64,000 nt of DNA, taken from Methanospirillum purgamenti (GTDB taxonomy: Archaea > Halobacteriota > Methanomicrobia > Methanomicrobiales > Methanospirillaceae). Where the stretch lies: the NCBI RefSeq assembly GCF_018502485.1, contig NZ_CP075546.1. One strand, written 5' to 3'. The notes under the pieces are model-generated. The model saw only the letters and a list, made by a program, of their open reading frames with translations. It searched no databases and had not been told where the DNA came from. This document shows positions 52,901 through 60,356 of the stretch, piece after piece. Each line of letters opens with the position of its first letter. The stretch's first letter is position 1. Position numbers and translations under genes: made by a program.

Positions 52901-53104
52901 AGACAGGTCTTGTCGATTCGTGCCATTCCAGGCATTCTGCCTCTTGGGACAATGGTAAAGACGGATCGCAGTCTGGGACGATGTCATCTCTGCAACCTGC
53001 ACCCAATCACCAGGCTGGATGAGGAGACGAAGATTGGGCTTTGTGAATCGTGTTATTACCGGGAAAAATGGAGTAATCATTCCAGAGCAGGAGAGAAATC
53101 ATGA
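49994..53104 (+). CDS. Primase-helicase replication protein of plasmid/virus type
   Basis: This 1036-residue protein has several parts. At about 95-215 lies an AEP-type primase-like domain with a D-x-D motif (LPIDIDPVRPSG), SGNGAHLLYRID and DITVSNPARIWKLYGT. At about 290-320 is a Cys/His-rich site (FAECPF, AGCHHHSCGG). An AAA-like helicase follows with Walker A TGESGKGKS at about 447 and Walker B VICMDDV at about 494. Then come a winged-helix region (TVKEMQKMINRSQSTISRIL), a Ser/Thr/His-rich linker, and two zinc ribbons at the C-terminus (CDSCGNKG and CERC; CHLCNLHP and CESC). It is the likely initiator of an integrated plasmid or virus. Confidence 0.8.
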   Translation: MSQVVFIREAASILCREGQVVELRTLGERTHYGYYTDFDKLARDAAVLDTTPGISGIYITINEVNPALLSRCANRIKKSGQKEPQTADGDIIRRKWLPIDIDPVRPSGISSSEAEHQAALKKAESIAAFLKELGWPDPVTADSGNGAHLLYRIDLPSDPKSTTLIRDCLKTLGQFFSDDQSAIDITVSNPARIWKLYGTRSRKGDHTPDRPHRTSHLTRTPETIHQVSDGLLQALASLYEPPESENPDLSHKGGKIPAIDLGDWLTTHGFAYTEKPYQSGRLFVFAECPFSTAHKDGAYAIQFANGAIFAGCHHHSCGGSTQRWQELKNRYDTQGNEPKPDYETRIRRRIQDRAQIKAIRDGYGSEPKGETRTTFEREQEENPGFSEEQDIHEEVTRIVHKGDPITYLVDTFARRHEGDEIVAKCLLMSLASRSVVNSKGLHVLVTGESGKGKSHAFETMLDLIPEEYRLSGRMSDKALFYLKDLRKGSVICMDDVSLSTQMQETLKGVTTSFREPFIYRTVDKDRNCLTRIIPERCLWWIAKVEGTGDDQIWNRMLTTWIDDSQKQDDRVLARELAAAAKPASVVPDLTREMRICRAIWNKIDSVSVVIPYAERIRFTNSKNRRNSSMLLDLIRSIAVMNQYQRERREIHGIVEIVARKEDFEQAKEIYLKLNGESGGQLTKLTSIENMLVQAIRTSGKATITVKEMQKMINRSQSTISRILAGNPDKVQYQGLLEKCPPLSFYDRSELAEDGGYRRGRVYTWDHEMDEQWSAGVLCWLDEPNDDRRPGPGDDMDLCTPMHDLCTKECIQTAEGPSTISENNHQELDSSGAMQTSDHESTSLGDEPTMTPVQVHHAYQDHESENNMLDLINTNNTSDTSMHSGTDNACIAVHSMNTSKGLEQDRGKQDERLLLPDIDPYSFLMVERMQNRVCDSCGNKGVRYRERGLSRPGEKEQHMICERCYSAAVSRQVLSIRAIPGILPLGTMVKTDRSLGRCHLCNLHPITRLDEETKIGLCESCYYREKWSNHSRAGEKS
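52382..52674 (+). repeat. Iteron-like CTATGCA boxes inside the primase-helicase gene
   Basis: CTATGCAY or CTATGCAA occurs on the plus strand at 52382, 52392, 52403, 52488 and 52632. The first three are 10 and 11 bases apart, about one helical turn. Inverted copies rTGCATAG stand at 52657-52664 and 52667-52674, again 10 bases apart. Further partial copies are at 52416 and about 52560. All lie in the stretch coding for the low-complexity linker. Such arrays are typical binding sites of a replication initiator. Confidence 0.55.
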
Positions 53105-53418
53105 CCTTCACCATAACCTCAGTCAAGGAGAAAGGTGCGGTCAGCTATGAGAAGATCGGGCGACTGATCCCTGATGGAGAACATGAAATCAGGGTGATAA
53201 AAGATGGATCTGGTGAGATACTGAGAATACAGAAGACCGATTTCACCCTCCTCATTGCCGGTCTTGCTCCAGATGGTCTGCAGCTTTCTGATTCGGGTAA
53301 CCGTGTAATCATTACCGCCCCTTCTGGTGAGGAGTATGTAGTACTGACCAATCAGGTACGAGGGATGATTGAGCAGTGGCCGAAGAAGAAGGCTGCGGTG
53401 TTTTTGCTCTTATTATGA
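53101..53418 (+). CDS. Small protein, last gene of the replication module
   Basis: The 105-residue protein overlaps the primase-helicase gene by four bases. It is beta-strand-rich (YEKIGRLIPDGEHEIRVIKDG, GNRVIITAPSGEEYVVLTNQ) and ends in a basic and hydrophobic tail (WPKKKAAVFLLLL). No family is recognised. It may be an accessory or structural protein of the element. Confidence 0.55.
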   Translation: MTFTITSVKEKGAVSYEKIGRLIPDGEHEIRVIKDGSGEILRIQKTDFTLLIAGLAPDGLQLSDSGNRVIITAPSGEEYVVLTNQVRGMIEQWPKKKAAVFLLLL

Positions 53419-53485
53419 ATCGTCCATAAAAATTCAAATAAAAACGGATAGAGAAAATCTGATCTATCAAGAATAAGAAGAATCG

Positions 53486-53503
53486 GAGGTGAATAATCAC
53501 CTC
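53486..53503. terminator. Hairpin between convergent genes
   Basis: GAGGTGA-ATAA-TCACCTC is a perfect 7-base stem with a 4-base loop, between the convergent ends of the replication module (53418) and the HTH gene (53513). It may terminate in both directions. Confidence 0.5.
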
Positions 53504-53512
53504 TCATCGCTT

Positions 53513-53801
53513 CTACCCCATTACAACCGCCTGGCCCGATTCTGAAATGCTATAGATGCTTTGACGAGCATCCATGAAACTTAATCGTTCCTTCAGCATT
53601 GCATTCGTCTTGAGCCGTTGAATTGCATATCGTACAGTTCTTGGCGGGAGCCTTGTCTTTTCTATAATTGCTTTCTGAGTGAGAGGTTCACCCGTCTCAA
53701 GCACTTTATACACCAGCTTTGCAGATGGCGGAAGACGCTCAAATTCCAGTACTTCTAAATTTCCAGCCCCTTCAGAGGCAAAAACGATCCCTTCTGGTCA
53801 T
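53513..53801 (-). pseudogene. Winged-helix regulator with a frameshift near its start
   Basis: The main frame reads LPPSAKLVYKVLETGEPLTQ and then the winged helix (KAIIEKTRLPPRTVRYAIQRLK), followed by DARQSIYSISE. This is a common archaeal MarR-like/HTH family of about 90 residues. The frame has no ATG upstream; it is open only to a stop at 53798-53800. An ATG at 53801 starts in another frame (MTRRDRF) and removal of one T from the TTTTT at about 53782-53786 joins it to the main frame. A GTG at 53713 could be an alternative start for a truncated protein. It may have been the regulator of the neighbouring element. Confidence 0.6.
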
Positions 53802-53854
53802 AGTGACTACACATAGGTATGATCTTGTACCTAATAAATGTTCACAATTGTGAA

Positions 53855-54037
53855 TTACGTGACCTGAAGATCGAGATCATCGTACTCAAAAGATTGCCAT
53901 TCTTCAAAAAGTTTCAGATCCTTATTAGGCATTTGAAATGATAATTGAACATGATTTCCAGAATCAGATAATGGGAGATGAATATCAACATGCTGCATAG
54001 ATGAAAAGGGGATAAAACGAGGTCTTTTCATCTTCAT
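53855..54037 (-). CDS. Small protein of unknown function
   Basis: From Met5 of the longest frame (ATG 54037; the frame opens at 54049) it is a 60-residue, mainly acidic product with a beta-rich middle (VDIHLPLSDSGNHVQLSFQ) and an acidic end (WQSFEYDDLDLQ). It has no clear family. The composition is protein-like rather than random, so it is kept as a possible gene. A TATA-like TATTATTCGC is weak. Confidence 0.35.
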   Translation of the reverse strand: MKMKRPRFIPFSSMQHVDIHLPLSDSGNHVQLSFQMPNKDLKLFEEWQSFEYDDLDLQVT

Positions 54038-54049
54038 ATCATGTACCAC

Positions 54050-54353
54050 ATCAAGGCAGCCGTATTATTCGCATTATAACACATGATCCTATTCATATCT
54101 GGATATTTTGGATTATCATAATATAGTATATTCATGTATCATAAATAATTCATGAAAATGGCAAAGGCTGCCCCATTCAATTGTGAAAAACAGCGGAATA
54201 TCCAGTACATCTGATTCTGTCCCTTCATCCTTCCTCAACAAAAGTATATGCAAACTCTGCCGGTTTCCTACCCCTTTTATTAATGGGGTACCTAATCTGT
54301 ATGAGTTCACATTTGTGAAAATTATTATTTAATAAAAAGGTGATTATCCGGAG
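54050..54353. other. Upstream region of the SepCysS gene
   Basis: About 300 bases without a supported gene; short minus-strand frames look like chance. An ATTATTATTTAATAAAA stretch at about 54322-54338 may include the TATA element, and AAGGTGAT at about 54337-54344 is a ribosome-binding site for the gene at 54354. Confidence 0.5.
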
Positions 54354-55718
54354 ATGGAGAAAAAGACAGACGAGGTTTTTGATGCACTCTTTAAACTGGA
54401 AGAAATAAGGCAAATACTCCGTGACTCTCTCCCGAGCGGACTTGATAATGATGAAAAGGAGGTCTGGAAGAGTAAACTATCCGAACTGAATGAAATCGTT
54501 CAAAAACTGGATTCTGAATCGGTCACCAAACCACTCAAAAAAATTGCAGGGACCATTGAGATTCGAAACCGGGAAGAGAATTATATCAATATTCAGCCAA
54601 TCCAGGCAGCCGGAAGATTAACGCTTGAAGGCCGGAAGGCCATTATTGCGTATGGAGACGGGTATTCAACCTGTGATGCCTGCCGGAAACCATTCCGTCT
54701 GGACAAGATTTCTAAACCACCGATTGGTGATTTCCATACAGAACTTGCCCAGTTTGTGAACATGGATCAGGCACGGGTGGTTCCTGGAGCCAGGCGGGGA
54801 TTTCAGGCAGTTGCACAGACGGTGGTGAACAAGGGTGATTCAGTTATTGTATCATCCTTTGCCCACTATACCGAGTTTCTAGCCGTAGAGGGAGCCGGAG
54901 GACAGGTACGGGAAGTCCCGGTTGATAACAATAATCTCATAACTGCTGATGCTACCGCGACAAAAATCGAGGAAGTCATTCGGGAAACAGGAAAAACCCC
55001 AGCTCTGGTGATGATGGATCATATAGACTACCAGGTGGCAAACGAACATGATGTCACTGGTATTGCAAAAGTTGCCCATCAATATGATATCCCCTTCCTC
55101 TATAATGGGGCATATACCGTAGGAGTCATGCCTGTTGATGGAAAAGCCATCGGGGCAGATTTTGTGGTGGGATCCGGGCATAAAAGTATGGCATCCCCGG
55201 CACCATCAGGCATGCTTGCGACAACTGATGAATGGGCACCAAAAGTTTTGAGAACAACCCAGATGGTCGGAGACCTGACGAGCAGGAAATTCGGAGTGAA
55301 GGAAGTCGAGATGCTCGGGTGTACCCTGATGGGTTCCAATCTCATCGCCATGATGGCCTCCTTCCCGGAGGTACAGAAACGAACACAAAACTGGGATGAT
55401 GAAGTTAAAAAATCAAATTATTTCATCGATACTCTCCTCACCATCGACGGGAGCAAAGTATTGTCAGAGTACCCGAGAAAACATGCCCTTTCAAAGGTAG
55501 ATACCACAGGAAGCTTTGACATCGTCGCCAAAACACACAAACGCAAGGGATTTTACTTCTCTGATGAGTTATCCGCACGGGGAATTGTCGGTGAATTTGC
55601 AGGAGCAACACGAACCTGGAAACTATCAACCTATGGGCTTTCCTGGAAAAAGTTACGATACCTTGCTGATGCGTTTGTCGAAATTGCAGAAAAATATGAA
55701 TTACCAATAAAAAAGTGA
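54354..55718 (+). CDS. pscS: O-phosphoseryl-tRNA:cysteinyl-tRNA synthase (SepCysS)
   Basis: The 454-residue PLP enzyme turns Sep-tRNA(Cys) into Cys-tRNA(Cys). Evidence: INIQPIQAAGRLTLEGRKAI, the essential Cys pair in YSTCDACRKPF (Cys107, Cys110), VVPGARRGFQAVAQ, DHIDYQVANEHDVTGIA, the PLP lysine in GSGHKSMASPAPSGM (about 276) and a third Cys in EMLGCTLMG. The first about 70 residues are an extension with LFKLEEIRQILRDSLPSGL that resembles the SepCysE partner protein of other methanogens. It heads a block of sulfur genes. Confidence 0.93.
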   Translation: MEKKTDEVFDALFKLEEIRQILRDSLPSGLDNDEKEVWKSKLSELNEIVQKLDSESVTKPLKKIAGTIEIRNREENYINIQPIQAAGRLTLEGRKAIIAYGDGYSTCDACRKPFRLDKISKPPIGDFHTELAQFVNMDQARVVPGARRGFQAVAQTVVNKGDSVIVSSFAHYTEFLAVEGAGGQVREVPVDNNNLITADATATKIEEVIRETGKTPALVMMDHIDYQVANEHDVTGIAKVAHQYDIPFLYNGAYTVGVMPVDGKAIGADFVVGSGHKSMASPAPSGMLATTDEWAPKVLRTTQMVGDLTSRKFGVKEVEMLGCTLMGSNLIAMMASFPEVQKRTQNWDDEVKKSNYFIDTLLTIDGSKVLSEYPRKHALSKVDTTGSFDIVAKTHKRKGFYFSDELSARGIVGEFAGATRTWKLSTYGLSWKKLRYLADAFVEIAEKYELPIKK

Positions 55719-55730
55719 AACGTGAGACCA

Positions 55731-57026
55731 ATGACAGAAAAAAAAGACAGAGACAGCACAACTTCATTGCATGCAGGCCAGAAAGCAGACCCAGCAACCG
55801 GATCACGGACGGTTCCGATTTATCAGACGACCTCCTATGTATTTCGTGATGCCGACCATGCTGCAGCCCTATTTGGGCTATCTGAACTCGGAAATATCTA
55901 TACCCGGCTCATGAACCCTACCTCTGATGTTCTTGAACAGCGAATTGCAGCCCTTGAAGGAGGAACCGGAGCATTAGCAGTTGCATCTGGGCAGGCAGCA
56001 ATTTCCTATGCCCTGCTGAACATTACCCGGCTTGGCGATGAGATCGTTGCAGCAAACAATCTGTATGGTGGTACATATACCCTACTCAAATACACCTTTA
56101 CAAAGCTTGGACGAACCGTCATCTTTGTTGACTCACAGGATCCCGAGGCTTTCAGAAAGGCAATTACTCCAAAAACCAGGGCGATATATGCAGAAACCCT
56201 CGGAAATCCTAAACTGGACGTTCCTGACTTTCGAACCATCGCAGATATTGCACATGAAGCAGGAATTCCCCTGGTCGTTGACAATACCTCTGCAGTCGGA
56301 CTCGTAAAACCTATCGAACATGGTGCGGACATTGTTGTCCATTCTGCCACAAAATTCATAGGCGGTCATGGAAACTCAATCGGTGGCCTGATTGTTGATT
56401 CAGGGAAATTCAACTGGGGGAGTGGAAAATACCCGGAATTTTCAGAGCCGGATCCAAGCTACCACGGCCTTGTGTACTGGGACGAATTCAAAGATTTTGC
56501 CGGTCTTGGAAACGTGGCATTCATCTTTAAGATAAGACTTTCCCTACTTCGGGATATGGGAGCGGCCATATCACCATTCAACTCGTTCCTGCTCCTTCAG
56601 GGATTTGAAACACTGCCCCTCCGGATCAGACAACATTCTGAAAATGGTCTCGCGGTTGCAAAATTCCTGAAATCACATCCAAAAGTGGCATGGGTGAACT
56701 ACCCGGGTCTTCCGGATAACCCGGCCCATGAACTAGCAACACAATACTTAAAAGGCGGATATGGTGCACTTCTTGGATTTGGAGTTAAGGGCGGTGTTGA
56801 GGAAGGGAAGAAAGTCATTAACGCATTACAACTCTTCTCTCATGTTGCAAATATTGGTGATTCAAAGAGCCTGGTCATCCACCCCGCTTCAACCACTCAC
56901 CAGCAGCTGAGTCCGGAGCAACAGCTGGCAACCGGTGTAACCCCTGATTATATCAGGCTCTCAATCGGGATTGAAAATGTAGAAGATATCATTGAGGATC
57001 TGGATCAGGCATTAGCTCAGATCTGA
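55731..57026 (+). CDS. O-acetylhomoserine sulfhydrylase-like PLP enzyme (MetY type)
   Basis: From ATG 55731 the protein has 431 residues (a GTG nine bases upstream is possible). It is a Cys/Met metabolism PLP enzyme: SLHAGQKADPATGSRTVPIYQTTSYVF, NIYTRLMNPTSDVLEQRIAALEGG, GGTYTLLKYTF, and the PLP lysine in VVHSATKFIGGHGNSIGG near residue 207. The length and the WGSGKYPEFSEPDPSYHG insertion fit MetY, which makes homocysteine from O-acetylhomoserine and sulfide. It follows SepCysS by 12 bases, so it is in the same operon. Confidence 0.87.
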   Translation: MTEKKDRDSTTSLHAGQKADPATGSRTVPIYQTTSYVFRDADHAAALFGLSELGNIYTRLMNPTSDVLEQRIAALEGGTGALAVASGQAAISYALLNITRLGDEIVAANNLYGGTYTLLKYTFTKLGRTVIFVDSQDPEAFRKAITPKTRAIYAETLGNPKLDVPDFRTIADIAHEAGIPLVVDNTSAVGLVKPIEHGADIVVHSATKFIGGHGNSIGGLIVDSGKFNWGSGKYPEFSEPDPSYHGLVYWDEFKDFAGLGNVAFIFKIRLSLLRDMGAAISPFNSFLLLQGFETLPLRIRQHSENGLAVAKFLKSHPKVAWVNYPGLPDNPAHELATQYLKGGYGALLGFGVKGGVEEGKKVINALQLFSHVANIGDSKSLVIHPASTTHQQLSPEQQLATGVTPDYIRLSIGIENVEDIIEDLDQALAQI

Positions 57027-57135
57027 CCTTAAAATGGGCGAAACTCCCATTCATTTCAGACTGGAGCGTTTCAGATGCAGTTCTCTCACAATGAAAAAAA
57101 CCATAATGATTCCAGATCTTCTCAGGTGAACTATC

Positions 57136-58086
57136 ATGGCAAGAATATACAGTGATATTACAAAGACAATAGGAAATACTCCCCTTATCCGACTGAACCG
57201 GATACCAAAAGTATTAGAGACACTCCCAAACCCACCGACAATCCTGGTTAAACAGGAGTCCCGAAACCCGCTCGGGAGTGTAAAATGCCGGATTGGAGTG
57301 GCCCTTATCGAGGATGCTGAGTTAAAAGGGCTTATCAAAGAAGGGACGACGATAATTGAACCCACCAGTGGAAACACCGGTATTGCTCTGGCCTATGTCT
57401 GTGCTGCAAAGGGATACAAACTGGTTCTGACGATGCCTGAGTCGTTCAGCGTGGAAAGACGGAAACTCCTGGTTGCATTAGGAGCAGAACTCATCCTCAC
57501 TCCTGCATCAGAAGGTATCCCCGGGGCAGTCAAAAGAGCTGAGGAGATTCATCGGGAACATCCGGACAGCTACCTGATACCGCAACAATTTAAGAATGAG
57601 GCAAATCCGAAGATCCATATGCGGACTACCGCAGAAGAGATCTGGAACGATACCGATGGAGCAGTAGATTTCGTCGTTGCGGGGGCAGGAACCGGAGGGA
57701 CTATTACCGGCATTGCGACCGTAATCAAGGAGCGAAAACCTTCATTCAAAGCGATTGTAGTCGAAGCAGCTGAATCACCGGTGATCTCGGGTGGAAATCC
57801 AGGACCCCATAAGATTCAGGGGATCAGTCCGGGGTTCATTCCAGAGAATCTGCATGTAAACCTCCTTGATGAAATCATCCCAATCACAAGTGAGGAGGCA
57901 TATGAGATGGCACGGCGACTTGCAAAAGAGGAGGGTATTCTTGCCGGTCCATCTTCAGGAGCTGCCCTCGCGGCTTCTCTGAAAGTAGCAGCAAGATCTG
58001 AAAATGCGGGAAAAATGATTGTGACGATCCTTCCGGATACTGGTGAAAGGTACCTCTCGACCGAGTTGTTTCCATATTCCGGATAA
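57136..58086 (+). CDS. cysK: Cysteine synthase (O-acetylserine sulfhydrylase)
   Basis: The 316-residue PLP enzyme has ITKTIGNTPLIRLNR at the start, the PLP lysine in NPLGSVKCRIG (about residue 44), EPTSGNTGIALAYV (substrate loop), and VAGAGTGGTITG (phosphate loop), all typical of CysK. The SVKCRIG form is the one common in bacterial CysK, so bacterial ancestry is plausible. It would make free cysteine from O-acetylserine and sulfide and gives CysRS its substrate. It lies 109 bases after the MetY-like gene. Confidence 0.9.
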   Translation: MARIYSDITKTIGNTPLIRLNRIPKVLETLPNPPTILVKQESRNPLGSVKCRIGVALIEDAELKGLIKEGTTIIEPTSGNTGIALAYVCAAKGYKLVLTMPESFSVERRKLLVALGAELILTPASEGIPGAVKRAEEIHREHPDSYLIPQQFKNEANPKIHMRTTAEEIWNDTDGAVDFVVAGAGTGGTITGIATVIKERKPSFKAIVVEAAESPVISGGNPGPHKIQGISPGFIPENLHVNLLDEIIPITSEEAYEMARRLAKEEGILAGPSSGAALAASLKVAARSENAGKMIVTILPDTGERYLSTELFPYSG

Positions 58087-58129
58087 TTTTTCCCTTTTTT
58101 AATATCTTTCGCATTAAAAAAATGGATAA

Positions 58130-58867
58130 TCACCTGCCCGTCCCACATATCGGGCAATGAGGGTCATTTTTAATAGAAACCTCGTGAAATGTCATGAATT
58201 CCCCATCATAGAGAAGTAATCGATCTGTAACCGGCCGCCCGATTCCTGTGATGAGTTTAATCGTTTCCGTCACCTGTAGGGTTCCGATGACTCCGGGTGT
58301 TGCTCCTATTACTGGAAAGATTTCTTTTTGAGGAGCTTCATGCACGAGGCATGACAGACAGGGTGTTTTTCCGGGAATAATTGTCATCATCTGACCTCCA
58401 AGTCCCCATACTGAACCATGTACAAAAGGAATCCTGTGGACATGGGCTGCTTTATTGAGGAGAAACCGGGTCGGATAATTATCCATAGCATCGACAATGA
58501 CATCGGCATCCTTTGTCAGCTCATACACATTTCTGTCATCAATAACAACATCCAGAGCTGTAATCCTGATTTCCGGATTTAACCTACGGAGTTTGGCAGC
58601 TCCACTTTCAACCTTTTTCTGACCAACATTTTCATCCCAGTGGAGAATCTGGCGGTTCAGATTGGATGGATCTACCACATCCATATCAACCAGAATAATA
58701 TGGCCTACTCCTGCTACGGCAAGATATATCGCGACCGGGCTTCCAAGGCCTCCAGCTCCTGCTACAAAGACCGTTGCATTTTTTAACCGTTCCTGCCCTT
58801 CCAAGCCAAATCCGGATATGAGCATCTGCCGGTGATATCGTTTTTCATCATATTCTGTAAGAACCAT
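58130..58867 (-). CDS. E1-like adenylyltransferase (ThiF/MoeB/HesA family)
   Basis: From ATG 58867 (with GTGAG nine bases before) the protein has 245 residues; the frame is open 41 codons further upstream but that part does not look like the family. It has YHRQMLISGFGLEGQERL, the nucleotide loop VFVAGAGGLGSPVA, the catalytic region NLNRQILH, and zinc cysteines CLSCL and CPICG at the C-terminus. Such enzymes adenylate the C-terminus of a small sulfur-carrier protein. It is convergent with cysK and next to thiI, fitting a role in sulfur carrier activation for thiamine, molybdopterin or tRNA thiolation. Confidence 0.88.
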   Translation of the reverse strand: MVLTEYDEKRYHRQMLISGFGLEGQERLKNATVFVAGAGGLGSPVAIYLAVAGVGHIILVDMDVVDPSNLNRQILHWDENVGQKKVESGAAKLRRLNPEIRITALDVVIDDRNVYELTKDADVIVDAMDNYPTRFLLNKAAHVHRIPFVHGSVWGLGGQMMTIIPGKTPCLSCLVHEAPQKEIFPVIGATPGVIGTLQVTETIKLITGIGRPVTDRLLLYDGEFMTFHEVSIKNDPHCPICGTGR

Positions 58868-59051
58868 TCTCTCACGTTCATATTGGATTTCTTTTCCTAC
58901 ATAAACCGGGATTGAGGCAATTATTGCTGCTACGTGAGAGATACATGGTTGGCTGTTAAACATACCATATGATGGCGGATGTTGCCGCAAAGAGACATGA
59001 TTTATGTTTAAAAAATCACCATTTTCATAACAACTGATTCATTGATGTATT

Positions 59052-59122
59052 GCAAGATGGCGAAGCGGCCATGCGGCTGATTGATGAAGAACACCACACG
59101 ACGGATTATCCGGATATCGGCT
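59052..59122 (+). pseudogene. Decayed tRNA-Cys copy
   Basis: Over 71 bases this follows the sequence of tRNA-Cys 45506-45577. The first 33 positions agree in 29 (GCAAGATGGCGAAGCGGCCA and on, with one missing base and three changes). The last 15 (ATCCGGATATCGGCT against ATCCGGATCTTGGCT) agree in 13. The anticodon and T-arm regions are scrambled and no cloverleaf with GCA anticodon can form. It lies 101 bases upstream of the thiI start. An apparent TTG-started frame through it into thiI is not meaningful. Confidence 0.6.
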
Positions 59123-59223
59123 TAAAATCGGACAATACCACACATAATTTTAGGTACTGGGATTTAGGCCAATTTTATTCGATATTCACTCACGTATTCG
59201 AGAATTCATACCAGGAAAGATAT

Positions 59224-60333
59224 ATGAAACCTGACATCTGGCTTATCCGATATTCTGAAATATTTTTGAAAAGCGAACCAGTACGTCGTGTATGGGAGGA
59301 TCTCCTTATCCATTCACTCAAACAAAAATTACGGGATTGTAGCATATCCAAAACACGGGGAAGGATATGGATAACTGGTGATGTAGATCCTGAAGCAATC
59401 GCTCATACCTTCGGAGTATATTCCTTTTCTCCGTGTATCATGTTCTCCCTGTCAGATCTGAATGAAAGAGTTCTCACATATGTAAACGATACCGGATTTT
59501 CTGCATATAAAACGTTTGCTTTGCGGATTAATCGTTCAGGAAACCATCCATTTACATCACAGGATCTGGCCCAATCACTCGGAGCATTAATCCAGAAATC
59601 ATGGCCATCTGTTGCTGTTGACCTCACCAATCCGGAATATGAATTACATATCGAGGTCCGGGATGAACAGTGCTACCTGTATCAACAGATCATATCCGGT
59701 CCCGGGGGAATTCCGCAGGGAGCATCAGGCACCCTTGTCGCCCTGCATTCCGGAGGAATTGACTCGCCGGTTGCCATGTTCATGATGATGAAACGGGGGG
59801 CGATACTTCACCCGGTGTATGTGAAGATCGCTCCATTTCATGATGACAGGTCTGAAGAGAGAGCACATCTGATTGTAGAACACCTGAAAAAATATCAGCC
59901 GGATCTAACCCTTGAGGTCATTGATGACGGTCATGTGTACGCGACCAGGATTGAACTGAAAAATCGGGACCTTGAGAAATATGCCTGTGTTCTCTGCAAA
60001 CGGCACCTGTACCGGATCGCCGAAGAAAAAGCACGCGCAGTCGGGGCAAAAGGGATTGTCACTGGTGAATCGTTAGCACAGGTTGCCTCTCAGACACTTG
60101 ACAATCTGTACGTCCTGGATGATGCGGTCTCTCTGCCGGTTTATCGCCCTCTCATCGGATTTGATAAAGAAGAGACCATTGCAGTCGCAAAAAAAATCGG
60201 GACATACGACCTTTCAGTCATGCAGGTTCCCAGCTGTTGCTGTGCCATTCCCTTTAAGCCGGCGACCACGTCCCAGCGGGAAACGATATCTACCCTTGAA
60301 GAAGAACTAGCAAAAGGATCTCCAGCCAAATAA
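59224..60333 (+). CDS. thiI: tRNA 4-thiouridine synthase ThiI
   Basis: From ATG 59224 (AGGAAA before it) the protein has 369 residues, starting MKPDIWLIRYSEIFLKSEPVRR, a typical ThiI start. It has an NFLD/THUMP part (about 50-165) and a PP-loop ATPase with LHSGGIDSPVAMFMM at about 173-187 and CVLCKRHLYRIAEE. The rhodanese domain of some bacterial ThiI is absent, as usual in archaea; a Cys cluster (VPSCCCAIP) near the end may carry sulfur. It makes s4U8 in tRNA and may take part in thiazole synthesis. It is followed by larE after 23 bases. Confidence 0.9.
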   Translation: MKPDIWLIRYSEIFLKSEPVRRVWEDLLIHSLKQKLRDCSISKTRGRIWITGDVDPEAIAHTFGVYSFSPCIMFSLSDLNERVLTYVNDTGFSAYKTFALRINRSGNHPFTSQDLAQSLGALIQKSWPSVAVDLTNPEYELHIEVRDEQCYLYQQIISGPGGIPQGASGTLVALHSGGIDSPVAMFMMMKRGAILHPVYVKIAPFHDDRSEERAHLIVEHLKKYQPDLTLEVIDDGHVYATRIELKNRDLEKYACVLCKRHLYRIAEEKARAVGAKGIVTGESLAQVASQTLDNLYVLDDAVSLPVYRPLIGFDKEETIAVAKKIGTYDLSVMQVPSCCCAIPFKPATTSQRETISTLEEELAKGSPAK

Positions 60334-60356
60334 GGAACGAATATTCGGTGCATATT

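Noticed and set aside
45506..59122. tRNA-Cys and its decayed copy as att sites of one 13.5-kb element
   Set aside because: The region between holds core genes (SepCysS, CysK), no integrase is seen, and the match covers the whole tRNA and not only its 3' end; kept as a comparison target only.
59050..59223. N-terminal 58-residue extension of ThiI from a TTG
   Set aside because: The extension runs through the tRNA-like sequence, and the ThiI family begins at the ATG at 59224, which has a good ribosome site.
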